From positions 282,849 to 346,848 of the forward strand of contig NC_031783.1 of assembly GCF_001522545.3 (NCBI RefSeq): DNA of 64,000 nt. The letters are read 5' to 3'. This document shows, one piece after another, positions 22,748-41,519 of the stretch. The notes below the pieces were generated by a model, which worked only from the letters and a program-made list of their open reading frames with translations, was not told the DNA's origin and searched no databases. The stretch's first letter is position 1. Every line of letters starts with the position of its first letter. The translations under genes were made by a program, and so were the position numbers. Source of the stretch: Parus major (lineage: Eukaryota; Chordata; Aves; Passeriformes; Paridae).

Positions 22748-22879
22748 GTGGATGTTTGGATTATATCCTTCTTCAGCACTGAAGAGCATGGCCTTTTGCT
22801 GCAAGACAGCTTTCCATTGCCTTCATCCTACCAGGTTCTTCTGGGCATAGAGGTGCCACATTATTACTTTGCAAAAAAG
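22748..22879 (+). CDS. IFT140: IFT140 coding exon i
   Basis: Forty-four codons encode [20 protein letters not shown] and then [24 protein letters not shown]. The ISFF.EEHGLLL and GIEVPHYYF blocks match IFT140. The acceptor is CCTTTTCTAG and the donor GTGAGC, both in phase 0. The exon lies between the ERV-K-like LTR intron and a 2.3-kb intron with a long poly-T tract. Confidence 0.95.
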
Positions 22880-23939
22880 GTGAGCTAATCTCTAAGAATT
22901 CCTTCCCTTTCCAGAAATTCAGACTTTCTACTGTATAGGGATCAAATTTAACCAAATTGAGTCTGGGGTAGGTAGAGCAACTCCAATGGCAGGGGTGCAT
23001 CACAGGTAAAAATGACATAAAGATAATTCTGCTGCAGATGAGCTTCACAGAGTTGTGGAATTTGTAATGAGATAGCTTTTTATGGGTATTGTGAACTGAA
23101 TGTGACAAGTGTAAGAGAAACAGGAATTACCAGGTAACACAATTGAAAAAGGGACACGGAAAAAAACTCTACTTTATCTAGTCACTGTGCCTATTGCAAG
23201 TACAAGGGGTGTGTGTGTGTGAGATTTAGGTAGGCTGTCAGATAGGACATTTCATACTGGCTTTGGCAGAAGTATCTCACTTCCTTGTTGGAATAATGCT
23301 TAATCTCCAAGAATACCTAAGAGAGTAAGAATAGTCATCTTGCACCAGCAACAAGTGCTTGTGTGCTGCAAATGCCAAGAATGCAGGCTCTAAGTTCTAA
23401 AGCTTGGAATTTCAATCCAAAATTGTTTGCATCTCATGTAAATAATACCCTACATAATTCCATGCATACTGGGCAAGCTGCAGCCTTTTACCTACAAATT
23501 GGTTTCTGGTGAAGTTATGACCTGAGTTTCCTAGTGCTTCCTAGGATGATGATTTGCTCTGTTCCTGTCTTGTAGGGACAGTGGGAGTGTAACAGATCCC
23601 ATTTACTGTATTTAGTTTTGTAAAATCTACCAGAAATTGATATTAGTGATACTTCTGATCCTCACATAGTTTGGTAACACTATTAGATAGGGAGAATGTA
23701 TCTATTCATTATGTTAAGATTCAGAGCATCACTTTGCAATTTCTCCCCTTCAAAGCACTGCCTGTTGTCAGTCTTCCTGTGAAGACTGAGCTTTTAGAGT
23801 TGTACTGTGTTTTACTTTCCTTTTTCCCTTAAATTGAAAGGTCAAATGTGATATGCTGCATTTTCCAATCTTTCTTTTTAACACTTCTCCATCACATCTC
23901 ATGCTATTTTACTTTGATATTATGTTTCTTTTTTTTCTT

Positions 23940-23941
<2 letters not shown>

Positions 23942-23978
<37 letters not shown>
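23942..23978. repeat. 37-base poly-T tract
   Basis: An uninterrupted run of 37 T follows a T-rich passage, in the intron 22880-25195. On the opposite strand it is a poly-A run, but no retroposed gene was recognised next to it. Nothing else was recognised in this intron apart from a (TG)n run near 23208 and an AT-rich run near 24873-24890. Confidence 0.9.
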
Positions 23979-25195
23979 ACTCTGTATGGATTATTGCTGC
24001 CATTAGTTGTGTTTTCAGAGGGGATGTCTCTATAAACCTGTAAGTATCTGCATTGCTTTGGTCCTCTTCCTTCATCCTCTGCTCCTCTCTTGTTTCCATT
24101 TTCTTGGTAGGTGATTGTCTCTTTCTGACAGTCACTTTTCACATCACTTGTATTCATTTGGGAAACTTAATTTAGTATAACAGTAGAGTCTGCTTTAAAT
24201 ACAGCAAATCAAGTTGATGCAACAAGCCTTGTTGAGCAAGTTTAATTCCAGGGTTTCTCCTTATTCACCATAATGTCTCTACTCTCCTGGTTCCAGAAAT
24301 TCTAGTTCTAGTCAAACAGCAGATGGGTGCTTTTGATTTCTGTGGTTTACTGTACCCAGGACTTCCACTGTATTATAATATAATACAATTTTTAGTGGTT
24401 TCTATATACCTTAAAATTTAATTATCTTCTATAACTATACAATTGGGGGAGATAGGGGAAAGTGTCCATGGACTTTGGCATCATTTATGACTCAGATCAT
24501 CTTCCTCTGTGCCTGGCTTGGGAAAGTTTCCTTATTACACTCCAGACAGATCATTTGACATTGAGGATTGAGACTTTATTGTTTTTCTGCATAATGATTG
24601 AATTGCTTTGAGTTGCCTTTCAGTGAGTGATGAAAGTACCCCTGAAGCTTTAGAACGGCTTGAAGCTTTAGAGCTGTAAGGGGAAGGGTTTAAACCCGAG
24701 CTTCAGTATTCATAAGATTTACATGAAGGCAAGGATAAAAGAATTTGGTCTGTATAGTTAAATTTCAGAACAGCAGACTAATATTTGAGAAGAAACTTGG
24801 AGACATGCTTATCTGAAATCTTCAGAAAGCTGTGAATTTAACAGTTGCTATTATAATAGTAGTACTATTAGTATACATATATATATATAATAGTAATAAT
24901 AATGATGGTAATAAAAGGAGGTTACCTTTCTGTGGTTGCCAATTTCCAGTGATCACTGGCATGCTGTGATTGTTCACTGCAATATGCTAATCTCTTCTAT
25001 GACATTCCATATTTTGTGGAATTTTTGGTGGCATTTTCTAGGATGTTCTGAAACTTCACAACTATTGTCACTATTGATCATGGTCCTGCAGATATAAAAA
25101 ACTTGGACTGTGGTGAAAATAGTGTAATTAATTACATGTACAAAGGAGTAAATTTCAGCCTGCTTAATACCTATATGACAACCTTCTCCTTTTAG

Positions 25196-25392
25196 CTGGG
25201 AGAAGCTGAGAAGGGAGCATCAGAGTCTGGCTCAGGAACAGTCCCTCAGATGGTTGCAAGAAGACCCATGAGAGATTTCATTGGATTGGGGGACTGTGAT
25301 AGCACCACCCAGGATGCCATGCTGAACTTCAGCTACTATCTGACTGCTGGAGACATGGATGAGGCCTTCAAATCCATCAAGCTGATAAAAAG
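25196..25392 (+). CDS. IFT140: IFT140 coding exon j (start of helical region)
   Basis: The exon encodes [20 protein letters not shown] then [20 protein letters not shown] and [33 protein letters not shown] and [14 protein letters not shown] are hallmark IFT140 motifs at the passage from the propellers to the TPR-like helices. The donor is GTATCA. The exon ends with AG of a serine codon completed across the 34.2-kb intron by T at 59601, giving IKSEAVWEN. Confidence 0.96.
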
Positions 25393-27393
25393 GTATCAAA
25401 ACTATTTGTATGTATATCTTCATGGGTGCAGTTTATTTTTGTTAAAAGTTTGTATGAAGTATAGAACTTAGATTCTCCTTACCTTTTCCCTCTCTGATTT
25501 CATTCTCCCTTTCATTTTTAACCAGAGGAAACATCTTTATCTCACAGACATTTTAATGCTCTGCTCATTCTTTGTCTATAATACATTGTGGATTCTTTTT
25601 TACTTAAAGAGAAAGAATTACTGATAACCCGCAACATTATCCTGTGTCTGAATGGCAAAAATGTCATCACTAGAAGAAAATCAACATTCACAATTTTATT
25701 TATACATCTAAAATAATCACAGCAATACCAAGTGTTATAGATTTACCAACCACATAGCTGTTTTTTAAATTCACATGTACATTATTATAATATGGATATT
25801 GCAATATTAGAGGAAATAATATCATGTCTCTTAAATACTCTAATATTTTATTTTAAGAACCACTGCATTTAATCATATTATTTCTGGACTTCTTTTTTTT
25901 TCCCAGAAAATTAATGCAGGCAGATGAATATTAATCTTAGTTGGTTTTTACAAACCTACTGCTAGAAGAAACTCTTTGTCAGCTTTATGGCATTTCCCCT
26001 GACAGTCTAGAGCAGTGCAGTTGTTCTAGAGCATCAGTCTCTGTAGAGTGTTTGTCATTTGGAATGTGGTGCAGAGCAGCAGTCGGGGTTGAGTTTCTTA
26101 TCATAACCAAACTGAGTGCAGAACAGAACTCAAGAGCCAGCTTGATGATCACATTTTTAAAAAGTGTGGAAATAGTGATAAAGAAGCAAAGCAGTGTACT
26201 CAGCTGGGAGCAACAAAACAGTCTTGAGGAATTTGTAACATTCACAGCTCATGGTCCCTCCAACCTATCAGTAATTGTGCTCAGAGCAGCATTCTGAGAG
26301 CACTTAGTCACCTGTCATTGCCTCAGGTTCCTGTATCCCATGTATTCGTGCATAAGAGTTTTTGATATGTTGTGGGTTTTTTTCTGAAAATTATATGCAT
26401 ATGACTTTTGTGAGGCCATGTGCTTCTCATGTTAAGGCTTATAAACATTATACCTAATTCTATAGGCATTACTTTTTCACTTCATTATCATATTAAACTA
26501 TGATGCAGGTTGTTTTTAAATCTCAAAATCATGAAGTCCTGTATATTTATTTTATTCTCCAGTCTGGGTGCTTGAGTGGCAGCTCTGTTCTCCAATATTC
26601 CCTGTGTTATATGGCTCTGGGCATTGCTGGGCAAAACTGGTGTCCTGCCATAGCATTCTAATGTCACATCAAATGTTATAACTAGCTGGTGAGAAAAGAA
26701 ACCAAAGTGGGCTGGAATATTTATTTTTTATAATAGTTCCCAACAATGCAATTTAATAATATATTTGATTATTAGGGAGTTCAGGTAGCCTCCTGTGGAC
26801 ATTTGCCCTCAATGTAACATTGAAACATTTTTTCAGCAGCATGTGTGGCCTGTTCTAGCTGCGTACCATTCTCATTTTTAATGTCTGTTTATGCATAGGA
26901 CGTTAGCAAACCTGTGTCTCAGGATACAAAAGAAATGTCTGAAAAAAAGTGCAGCTTAATTCTTCTGCAATTCCTTTCTTTACATAAGAATAGTTAGAGT
27001 TGCTTTTGCTTTTTACTCTCTGGTCTGTTCTGGGGCTGGGAGCAGGTATTGCAGCTAATGAGAATTTGTTCCTTGTAGAGAGGTGAATAGAAGAACTAGA
27101 AAGTCATGAAATTTAGACAGTTTTTAAACCCACCACTTAGTCTATAGTGAGTTTTCTGCTTTCTCAGATTGCATGTTAACTCCCAAGCTATTGTCACTGG
27201 TCTCCTATACCTTTTTGTTTTATTTTTAGGGAGCAGGAGAACTTGATGCAGACAGAGAAAATGTGTTTGGTTCCCTCTTTCCTGTATTCTCATTGCATAC
27301 ACTTGTTATCTTTTCCAGCTGACCCTGCTGCCATGCAGCCAACCCAACAATTCTGTGCTGTACAGCAGAAGGAGAGGGCAATATAATATTTTT

Positions 27394-27426
<33 letters not shown>

Positions 27427-27594
27427 AAAATTATGTGTTTTATACATATGTATAGAGATGGAGCCCATCCAATAATCAAGGGCCTCTGCCCAAACAAGTG
27501 AACATTGTAATGTCTTGCAATCCTTAAATTATAGCATATATATAGAAAACAACTCCAATGCAGATTTCCTTGGTGATCTTTCAAGTGTACTCTT
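25393..27594. other. IFT140 intron 5' part / 3' flank of TMEM204
   Basis: AT-rich sequence that would include the TMEM204 3' untranslated region on the minus strand, but no unambiguous polyadenylation site could be assigned. A pure AT dinucleotide stretch lies at about 27393-27430. No mobile element was recognised. Confidence 0.5.
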
Positions 27595-28068
<474 letters not shown>

Positions 28069-28859
28069 TCACTCTGATTTAAGTTTCTTACACCCACTGA
28101 ACTGTATTTCATGTTGGGTTTTTTCCCCCGTGCATTTGAATTACTTACACAGATGTCCTTTTTCTTACTTGCCAAAAGAGAAAACGGCGGTATTAGTGAT
28201 GATGATGATGATGAAGATAATAATAATTTAAAAAAATCTTATTCACAGTACATACACTTACTGTGAAATTTTAAAATGCTTATTAAGGCAGGCCACTATG
28301 TAAACTGCAAATATGAGGAATAGCTAAATATCTTACAGAAATAATAAAAAGCAATGTTAAAATTAAGTAACTCAAAAAAAGGGAAGGTGAAATAAATTGA
28401 ACTTCATTGTCCTACTTTTTCTTGCTGGAAAAAAGTGTTATGAGGCAGAAGTAATGTCATACCTCCAGAAGCTACTGAAGACAAAGTTTCTATTGTCCTT
28501 GTAACCTTAAGCACAGTACTAAGTTCCCTAAAAGGTAAGTAATACTAGAGTAATAACAGTGCACTTGTCTGGCATTTCCATTCAGGTGTCACAATGTGAT
28601 TTGCAAAAACAGTGAAAAAAAAGGAAAATTTCTCATTCTCTTTGGTGGTTACATTACTGATGAATTATAGTAATATTAATTCAGAAGTGAGGTGGGGTAA
28701 CTGTTCTAGTTATGCAGGAGATCCATGTTAGATCAAGAGGCAATCTGTATCCCTTTACACCTTTTTATGTTATCAACACCTATCCATTCTCTGAAGAATG
28801 CATTGATAACCACATGATTACTTTTCTGCTCTTTGTTTATTGTATTGTCAGAGAACTGT

Positions 28860-29272
28860 ACCATCCCAGGATGGTTTGCATTGGAAGGAGCCTTAAAGCT
28901 CATTGCATTCCATCCCCTGCCATGGGCAGAGACACCTCCCACTACCCCATGTTGCTCCAAGCCCCGTCCAACCTGGACTTGGACACTTTTAGGGATTGAG
29001 CTTCTCTGAGCAACCTGTGCAAGGGCCTTCCCACCTTCCCAGGGAACAATTCCTTCCCAATATCCCATCTAACCCTGTTTCTGGCAGTGGGAAGCCATTC
29101 CCCCTCATCCTGTCCCTTAGGGCCTTTGTCCCAAGTTCCTCTACAGCTGTCCTGGACCTCCTTTAGGCACTGGAAGGGGCTGTGATGTTTCCATGGAATC
29201 TCCTCTTCTCAAGGTTGAACATCCCCAGCTCTCCCAGCCTGGCTTCAGAGCAGAATGGCTCCAGCCTAGTCT
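28860..29272 (-). mobile_element. CR1 LINE fragment
   Basis: The reverse complement of the CR1 3' region, running from CCCAGGATGGTTTGCATTGG through CATTCCATCCCCTGCCATGG, the CAAGCCCCGTCCAACCTGGA and CATTCCCCCTCATCCTGTCC passages, to CAGCTCTCCCAGCCTGGC. About 410 bases survive. It lies in TMEM204 intron 2. Confidence 0.9.
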
Positions 29273-29299
29273 TTCTTCCTGTACCTATTGTCAAACAAA

Positions 29300-32200
29300 A
29301 CTATTTTTCAACTTTTTAAAAGAAATTCATGGATGTAATTAGATTGAAACAAAGAGGCAAGTGTGCCTCACTAACCAAAAAAAGATTTTCTCTTTGTTAT
29401 CCTACACACTTCCTTAACCACCACCAAAACAAAGGAATGTCATTGCCAAAATGACCCCTTCATGAAGGAAGACTGTAATAAATAAATATCTATGAACTGC
29501 CAGAACATATCTGCACACCATCTTCCTAAGTTCATGGGCAAGGAGAAGTCAAGAGCTTCCCAGTTGCTGCATGCTGTTTTCTCAGCTTGCCACAGTGCCT
29601 GTGCCTGCAAACATTATCCCCATGGATACATGGCAATGATATGACCCCTGGCCCTGGTCCTTGATTTTCCATGAAAGAGCATATCCTGAGTGTGCATTGT
29701 ACAAATTCTTTTCTTAAAAGAGTACACTGGTAGTGCAGTGAAGATGGAAAAGACACAAGTTACATACAGATAAAAAACACATAGGATGGAAATGACATAC
29801 AAGTAGGAGGAAAACAATCATTACTCTAAGGTATGACACTTGCACTATTTTGAGAGTCAGTAAAATGAAGGCTGAATCCCCCTCCTCATAATGCAAACAC
29901 TGAATGGATATTCCTTCAGGAGATGTCTGGCATACTTGGCTCTCCTGTGTCTACCTAGAAGGTGCTTTGTAACAGTTGCTTGCTTCACCTTCTCCTGAGG
30001 TGGCACTGTCCCACAGCTGGCATGTCCAGAGAGGGTTTGGAGTGAGGCATTTCTCTGTCTGAGGACAAATAAGGAGAAAATAGGTTCCTATGGGAGGAGT
30101 AGCTTTTTACTGCTCTTTCCCCACTCTGATGTTAAAAGAAGCCTAATATACCCTGGATGGATTTTACGTTGTTAACACAGTTGTAAGGACACAGTAACTC
30201 CTCCGTTTTCTCAGTAAATCTGGTAGTTATTTTATGATTCATCTTAGTTATAAATAAACAAGTTTCATTTAGAGAGAATGTGGCCATGTGGAGCACACTG
30301 AGTTGTAGAAATCACTGATCCATACAATAATGGTTTGCTGGTGCAAATAAAATATTTTCCCCTCATTGCCAGTAGTCGGTCTCCAAGTTCAGCTTGTCCT
30401 GAGGCACATGGTAGAGAAAACAGGGGGAGATTAGGTTCTGTTTTGTGAGAGACATTAGGTCTTTTAAACTTTCCTCTGAGATGGCTCAGTTCCCCATGTG
30501 TGGAACCAGGCTGATAAAACTTCCTGTGTTTATTTTGTATTTCAGAGCATTGGGAGCAGGGCATGCTAGTTGTGATATGCTTATAAATAATTTGGATATC
30601 TGTATCTTCATTTAGGTCTTATAAGGGTGATACACACTGATACTGCTTTGCAGTCCATTGTTCAAATGATTATAAATAGCCATTTTCTTATGAAGGTAGG
30701 AAATCAAGAGGAAAGGACCTGCTTGCACCTCCTGTAGCTGAGTTGACCTACTTCATCTCCTTGTGGTTTAAAACTGGCAGGAAGGAGGGTATTGATATAA
30801 ATCAAGAGACCCATCTTACTTAGTCATGCACATGAGAAGGCTTTTTGTAATTGGTTTTGTTTTTCAGTTTTCCTTTCAGAACTCATTTTCAGTTCATACA
30901 GGCTTTGACAGGGAATCCATAAAGTGTTATTTTTTTTTATTTTTTTTTTAAAAGTGTGAAGATAATCATAAAACTTGAGGCAGGAGGAGTTTTGAGCAGG
31001 AGCTGTTTGGACCAGCGACCCCTAACAGGTACCTTTAAGGGACAGTTATAAATATTAAAAAGTTCCCACTATCTTGCAGTATTTTTTTGAGGCTCTCTTG
31101 GGAGAGGGACATGGGTTCAGGAATACCAGTTACACAGGGTAACCCTGGTGCTATGTTGTGTCTCGGAGATTAATTCCCACTGTAGGAATATTTTCAATAT
31201 TTAAAACTTTTTCCAAATACCCAGCTTTTAGTGAAATTACTTAGCTTTGTCTTTCTTGCTTTTGTATTACTTATGGCCAATTATTGTCCTAAATGACTTA
31301 ACATCTCCGTGTTCTCTCTGATGGAGCAATTATCCACCAGTGGAAAGCACTAAGGCTTCCTTACGGGTCCCCAAATAAAGCTATTTTTGCTAGAAGGACT
31401 ATTTTCCTTCACAAGCCCTTTGCCTGAACCCTGCTCAGATGAGCAGCCAGTCACACAAAAGGCTTTATCTCCTTTCCCAGTTCTGTGCCAATGGCTGAGT
31501 GGGGTAGATTGACTGGGTTTGAGAGCTCCCTGAACTGACAGATCATGGGAGCCAGTTGCCAGAGCTCTTGAGTGAAAATGTGTGTTCTGTTTAGGATCCT
31601 TTGCTGCAGTTTAGACAGGAACTGACATTAAGAGCAGACAAACACATGACAGAGGCAGCAGAGTTGGAAGCACGTTACTGTAGAGTTTATACAATTAGTT
31701 TTACAGTTCTGCAAGAGTCAAGGAACTCCAAAATAGAAGTGTCACTGAGAAAGTTATTTTCCAGCATTCTTATTTCATATTAGCATGGCTTGATATGGGA
31801 ATTATAAATGTAGGAACTCCAAAGAAAAAGGTGAAGAAATCATTATGATCCAAAAACACTGAGTTTGCATAGGATGGTGAGTTTTAAATCTTGATGAATG
31901 CTGCTTTTGTGAAGATGATGATGTACGAAAACCTCAAGGTTTGCTTGGATACATTTTGTCTATAACAGCATAATCAAACTTGGACTTCTTGGAGCAAAAT
32001 GTTCCAATGTGCTGCATATGTTTTTCTTGCCCTTAGAGGAGTCTTGTACTCTAGCCAGGAACTAGGGTGGAACATTTAGTCTGTTCTCTAAATGACTGGG
32101 CAAAGACACATAGTTCATGTATTTGTGCCATATAATGGTTAGAAGTATCCCTATAAAAATTAACCTTGTTGTAAGAATAGTCTCCAGAGCTGACTGTGGT

Positions 32201-34190
32201 GACTTTCCCCTTTTTAGATACGTATTTGTAACAATGTCTGAATTCAGTTTCAGTATTCCAATAAAATACCTAGAGGAAGATATTTGGCTTCCCAGACTAT
32301 TTCCCATAAACAGCTCTACTAAAAATAACTGGAAAACTGCTCTTTTTGCCATCAAGATTCTTGAGCTCACACTGTACAATACAGGTTGACAAGGACTGTA
32401 GAAGGGACATATTTCTTTAAATTTATTTATGAAGATATTGAGCATTTTCACTTGATTTAATTTCTTTTCTGTTTTGTAGTGATGACAAAACTTTGAGATA
32501 CATGGCTCAATTTCCCTGAATTAATTTAATTAAGTACATCAATCAATTTCAGATAATTGTATTGTATATTGTCTCAAGACTGCACAGAGGCCACAACTTC
32601 ACTAAAAATCCTGATGAGATTACTTGAAGTGCTTTTTTTTCCCATAGAAGCTGTTTATCTCTAGTTGTTTCCCATCTGCAGCAAAACAAGCCGAGAGGGG
32701 GGTGGCTTTTCCGCTGGGGAAGGAAACAGATAACAAAGTCACTCAGAAGACTCTTGGTTGGAACAGTACTGACTGTGGTAGTGGGGGTGGGTTGGGAGAA
32801 TGTTACTTTTTGAATTTTCATTTCAGATCTGTATGCTGGATTTCCTGTTTGACTGAGGCTGGCTGCAAGCCAGCTACAGAATTTTAGCATTTTAAAAGAA
32901 TTCTAATAGTCACTTTTTATTTCTGTGCTAGTTTGTTGTTTTTGGTTTTTTTTCAGACATCCCTGGATTCTCATTCTTCCTTTTTATTAGTGTACTGATA
33001 GTGCATTTGAAGAAATTCACATTGTTTTTTTTAGTTTGCCAGAGAATCTATATTGGGATTTATAATCCTCCTCTTTACAGCTTGTCCTGGAGGATGATTT
33101 TTGCTGTCAAGAAAAGGGAGAAGAAGCAAAACAGAGTAGCCAGAGCGTTGAGAATACACCACCTACACTTGTGCAGAACTGCAAACAGGGAAGGGAAATA
33201 TTTCACCCCTGGGTACCCCACCAAGTTTCACAGGGAATGATTTAGCTGTGATCAGTCACACACCTGAATGGGCTGTTTGTAGGAGCTCAGCTGTATCTAT
33301 CAGCATGAGATAGATTCACAAAGTGATTCCTATAAGACTTATGCAAATTATTTATTAACAAATATTTTTTCTTGTATCAGCTTGGCACTAAAGAAGTTGT
33401 TACAATTGAAGGCAAATATGAGGCCTCTGTAATAGTCACATGCTCTTCATGGCAGCACCAGGCTGGATGGTGCTTTAGTTTCTAATGCTACAGGGAATTG
33501 GAGTATGACCATTAGAGTCAAATGACCTTTGAGGTTTCAGTTGAACATTGTTAAGTGCAATAATTTCTTGGGGTTTTTGGAGGTTTTTTTGTTTTGTTTT
33601 TGTTTGTTTTGGTTTTGTGGGTTTTTTTGTTTGTTTGTTTTGTTTTGTTTAGTTGTAATTTAAAATTTCTGTCCAAGGATTTTGGTAGCATGTAACAGCT
33701 TACAATTAAACATGTGACTAGCACAGCTTCTCAGGGGCAATAAGACCCTCTTTTTGCTCACTTTTCTGAATTACAGGGGATTTCCACTTGAGTTCTTTGA
33801 GTTTGTCAGTCCTTGTATTTAACCTGATGGGAGATTAAGTTAGTATAAGGCAGTGAATCTTACCTTATGTTGGAAATCTTTAATCAGTTTAGATCTATTG
33901 ACAGTAATTTGCTTTTGTTGGTTACCTTTTGGAGGTTTCCTTAGAAATTATGCCAGTCTTTGAATGGAATGTTGGAAAGCATTCCCAATGAACTAGGCAG
34001 AATTTGCCCAGAATTCCTCTTGGGCAGCTGTTTAAATAAGGAGAAAAGTGCAGACTCACACTTGATGTCAACTATTAGCATTGCTTGGCCTCTTGGATTC
34101 TGAGGCAGCTGGAGCCAATTAAAGCTCTGCTTTAATCATAGTAGGCCTCATATCAGGCACAGCTATGGGCTCCTGTCTGGAATCAGAACT
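29300..34190. other. Intronic stretch without recognised elements
   Basis: This lies in TMEM204 intron 2 and in the long IFT140 intron. It is mostly AT-rich unique-looking sequence. A GTTTT-rich low-complexity tract occupies about 33568-33655. No coding exon, mobile element or RNA gene was recognised. Confidence 0.55.
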
Positions 34191-34194
34191 ATGT

Positions 34195-34718
34195 AATGTC
34201 TTGGGTTGAAAGGAATCTTCTAAAACAATCTCTTTTCAACCCTCTTGCCATGGGAAGGGAGACCTCCCACTATCCCAGATAGCTCCAAGCCCCTCTCAAC
34301 CTGGCCTTGGACACTTCCAGGGATCCAGGGGCAGCCACAGCTTCTCTGGGCACCCTGTGCCAGGGCCTGCCCACTCTCACAGGAAAGACTTTCTTCCTAC
34401 CATTTAATTTAAATCTTCCTTTTTCCAGCATAAAACCATTCCCCTTGTCCTGTCACTGTCCATGTAAGAAGTCACTCTCTGTCTTTTGTTAAGCACCCTT
34501 TATGTACTGAAAAGTGACAATAAATTTTCCCCAGAACCTTCTCTTCTCCTGGCTGAGCACCCTCTTCTCTCCCAGCCTATCTGCACAGCAGAGGTGCTGC
34601 AACCCTTGGGGCATCTGTGTGGCCTCCTCTTGACCCACTCTAATAGCTCCTTGTCTGTCTCATGCTAAGGATCCCCAACTTGGCTGCCGTACTGCAGGTG
34701 AGGTCAGAGAGCAAAAAT
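34195..34718 (-). mobile_element. CR1 LINE fragment, about 520 bases
   Basis: The reverse complement of CR1 starts near GGGTTGAAAGGAATCTTCTA and includes CTCCAAGCCCCTCTCAACCT, CATTCCCCTTGTCCTGTCAC, the CTCTTCTCTCCCAGCC passage and the GCTGCCGTACTGCAGGTGAG end. It is among the longer CR1 pieces here. Confidence 0.9.
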
Positions 34719-34719
34719 A

Positions 34720-39745
<5,026 letters not shown>

Positions 39746-40479
39746 TCATAAAGTTACAATAATATAAAATTGTGAAAAAGAAAATCCTGACTGAGCAGGA
39801 ATATAAAGTTTGTCAGTCCAATGAACAATTCTCAGACACCAGTCCCTTCTCTCAGTAGTCCCTTGTTCTGACTGCTTTCCCTGCAGTCTGATTAAGAAAG
39901 GGTTTTCTTCAGGCTATATAATGATTATTTCCTTTAGTTGCACATCATCTCGTAAGTATAGCTGCAGGGTATGAAACAAGCAGCTAATTTCCCAGAATGA
40001 CCCACTGGAGATGCTGGAATTCTCTTCACTGAAGATTCTACCAGACTCATAGACAGAGTTGTTTAGGGCAGGGTAGATGTTTGCTTTCTATTTGTGTGGT
40101 GCAGAGTGAAATGGAACCATAAAAAGTTTCTCAAGGGCATAAAGTAATAATCATCACTAAGACAAACCAATAACACCCTGAATTTCTTTTTCCCCAAGTC
40201 CATCTGTATTGTCCTAAAAAATCATCCTGTGGATGTTAATGCTCAGGTCTTACTGGTTTACAGAAGCTTTGTATAGAGGATTCTTAAATTTTTGTTCTTT
40301 TACCATTTATTAATCTTTGGGATACACTGCAAAGACCCTTCTATTTCCATCTGTGTAATGAGGGAAATGGTTGTAATGAAGATGACAAGGCTTGGAAGTT
40401 CTGAATGAGGTGTTAGGGCATAATCTGCATGTACAGGTTAAAAGCTACCTTTTTTAAAATTGTGTGTCTGTGTATAAAT

Positions 40480-40525
40480 ACACACACAGACACACACAGA
40501 CACACACACACACACACACATATCT

Positions 40526-40557
<32 letters not shown>

Positions 40558-40570
40558 TCATATATATCTA
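40480..40570. repeat. Compound microsatellite (CA)n-(TATC)n-(TA)n
   Basis: A CACACAGA/CA dinucleotide array runs into TATC tetranucleotides and then a TA run. It lies in TMEM204 intron 1, about 750 bases upstream of exon 2, and is likely polymorphic in length. Confidence 0.92.
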
Positions 40571-40689
40571 ACAGTGAAATTGTGGGAGTATGCTGTGGAG
40601 TCCACTATTGACCACTCAGCCAGGATAATGATACTGATGAATTACAGCAAAAGAAATTCAGGATATCTCTAGATCAGCTCTCCTGGGCC

Positions 40690-41517
40690 TTACACATGAT
40701 TTTAAGTTTCCAGACATCAACTGGGAATATCGTACAACAGACACAAATATGTCCAGGAAATTTCTGAATCATGTTGAAGGTAACTTTGGGTGCAGGGACT
40801 GAAGGAAGTAGAAAAAGTGCCCTCTGAGATGTGCAATTTGTAAGGAGAGACTTAAGTTATTTGTAAGTGGGCAAAGTGATGACCTCATAATAGTGTAGGA
40901 GCCAGCAATTCTAAAGCATGGGGACTCATGCAAGCAGAGAAGAAGAAGGTCCTGGCTGAGCAGGAATCTTCTTAAACTGAAAAGGAAAATGTACAGGCCA
41001 GAGACCATACTGGAACACCATGACAGGGAGGGTGATAAACTCAAAATAAAAATGACATTGATGGCAGTATACCCAGGGCAGGGTGACCAAGATGATGAAA
41101 GGCCTCAAGTGTAAGATATACAAGAAGTGGCTGAGATAACTTGGCCAGTTCAGCCAGGAGAAGAGAAAGCTGAGAGGTGAATACATGTTGTATTCTGCAC
41201 CTTACTTACAGTGGGGAGATGCTGATCTCTGCTGTCTGGTGCCAGGACATGAGGGAATGGCTGGAGCTGTGTCAGGGAAGGGTTATGTTGGTTATTAGGA
41301 AAAGGTTCTTCCCCCAGAGGGTGGTTGGACACTAGAATAAGCTCCCCAGTGGTCATGTGGTCATAAGGCCAGTGGTAATGGTACCAAGGCTGCCACAGCT
41401 GTGGTTTGTGTAGGATGCTCTTAGTGATATTTAGTTTAAGCTAGTCCTGCAAGGAACAGGGAGCTGATCACAATGGTCCTTGTAGGTCCCTTCCAACCTG
41501 AGATAATCTATGATTAA
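40690..41517 (+). mobile_element. CR1 LINE with ORF2 remnant and 3' end
   Basis: The 3' part (about 41020-41517) has CCAGGAGAAGAGAAAGCTGA, the GGAGCTGTGTCAGGGAAGGG passage, CAGAGGGTGGTTGGACACTA and GGTCCCTTCCAACCTGAGAT. At about 40690-40800 a translated DFKFPDINWEYR-like segment (here DFKFPDINW) resembles the endonuclease region of CR1-type ORF2. If both belong to one copy, most of ORF2 is deleted; alternatively two LINE pieces are adjacent. Confidence 0.7.
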
Positions 41518-41519
41518 AG

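Noticed and set aside
23942..23978. Processed pseudogene tail
   Set aside because: The poly-T run has no coding-like sequence on the expected side, so no retrocopy is supported.
28712..29068. Open frames on both strands at 28.7-29.1 kb
   Set aside because: They are carried by the CR1 fragment at 28860-29272.
40480..40570. CRISPR-like regular repeats
   Set aside because: This is a simple compound microsatellite with no unique spacers, in a vertebrate intron.
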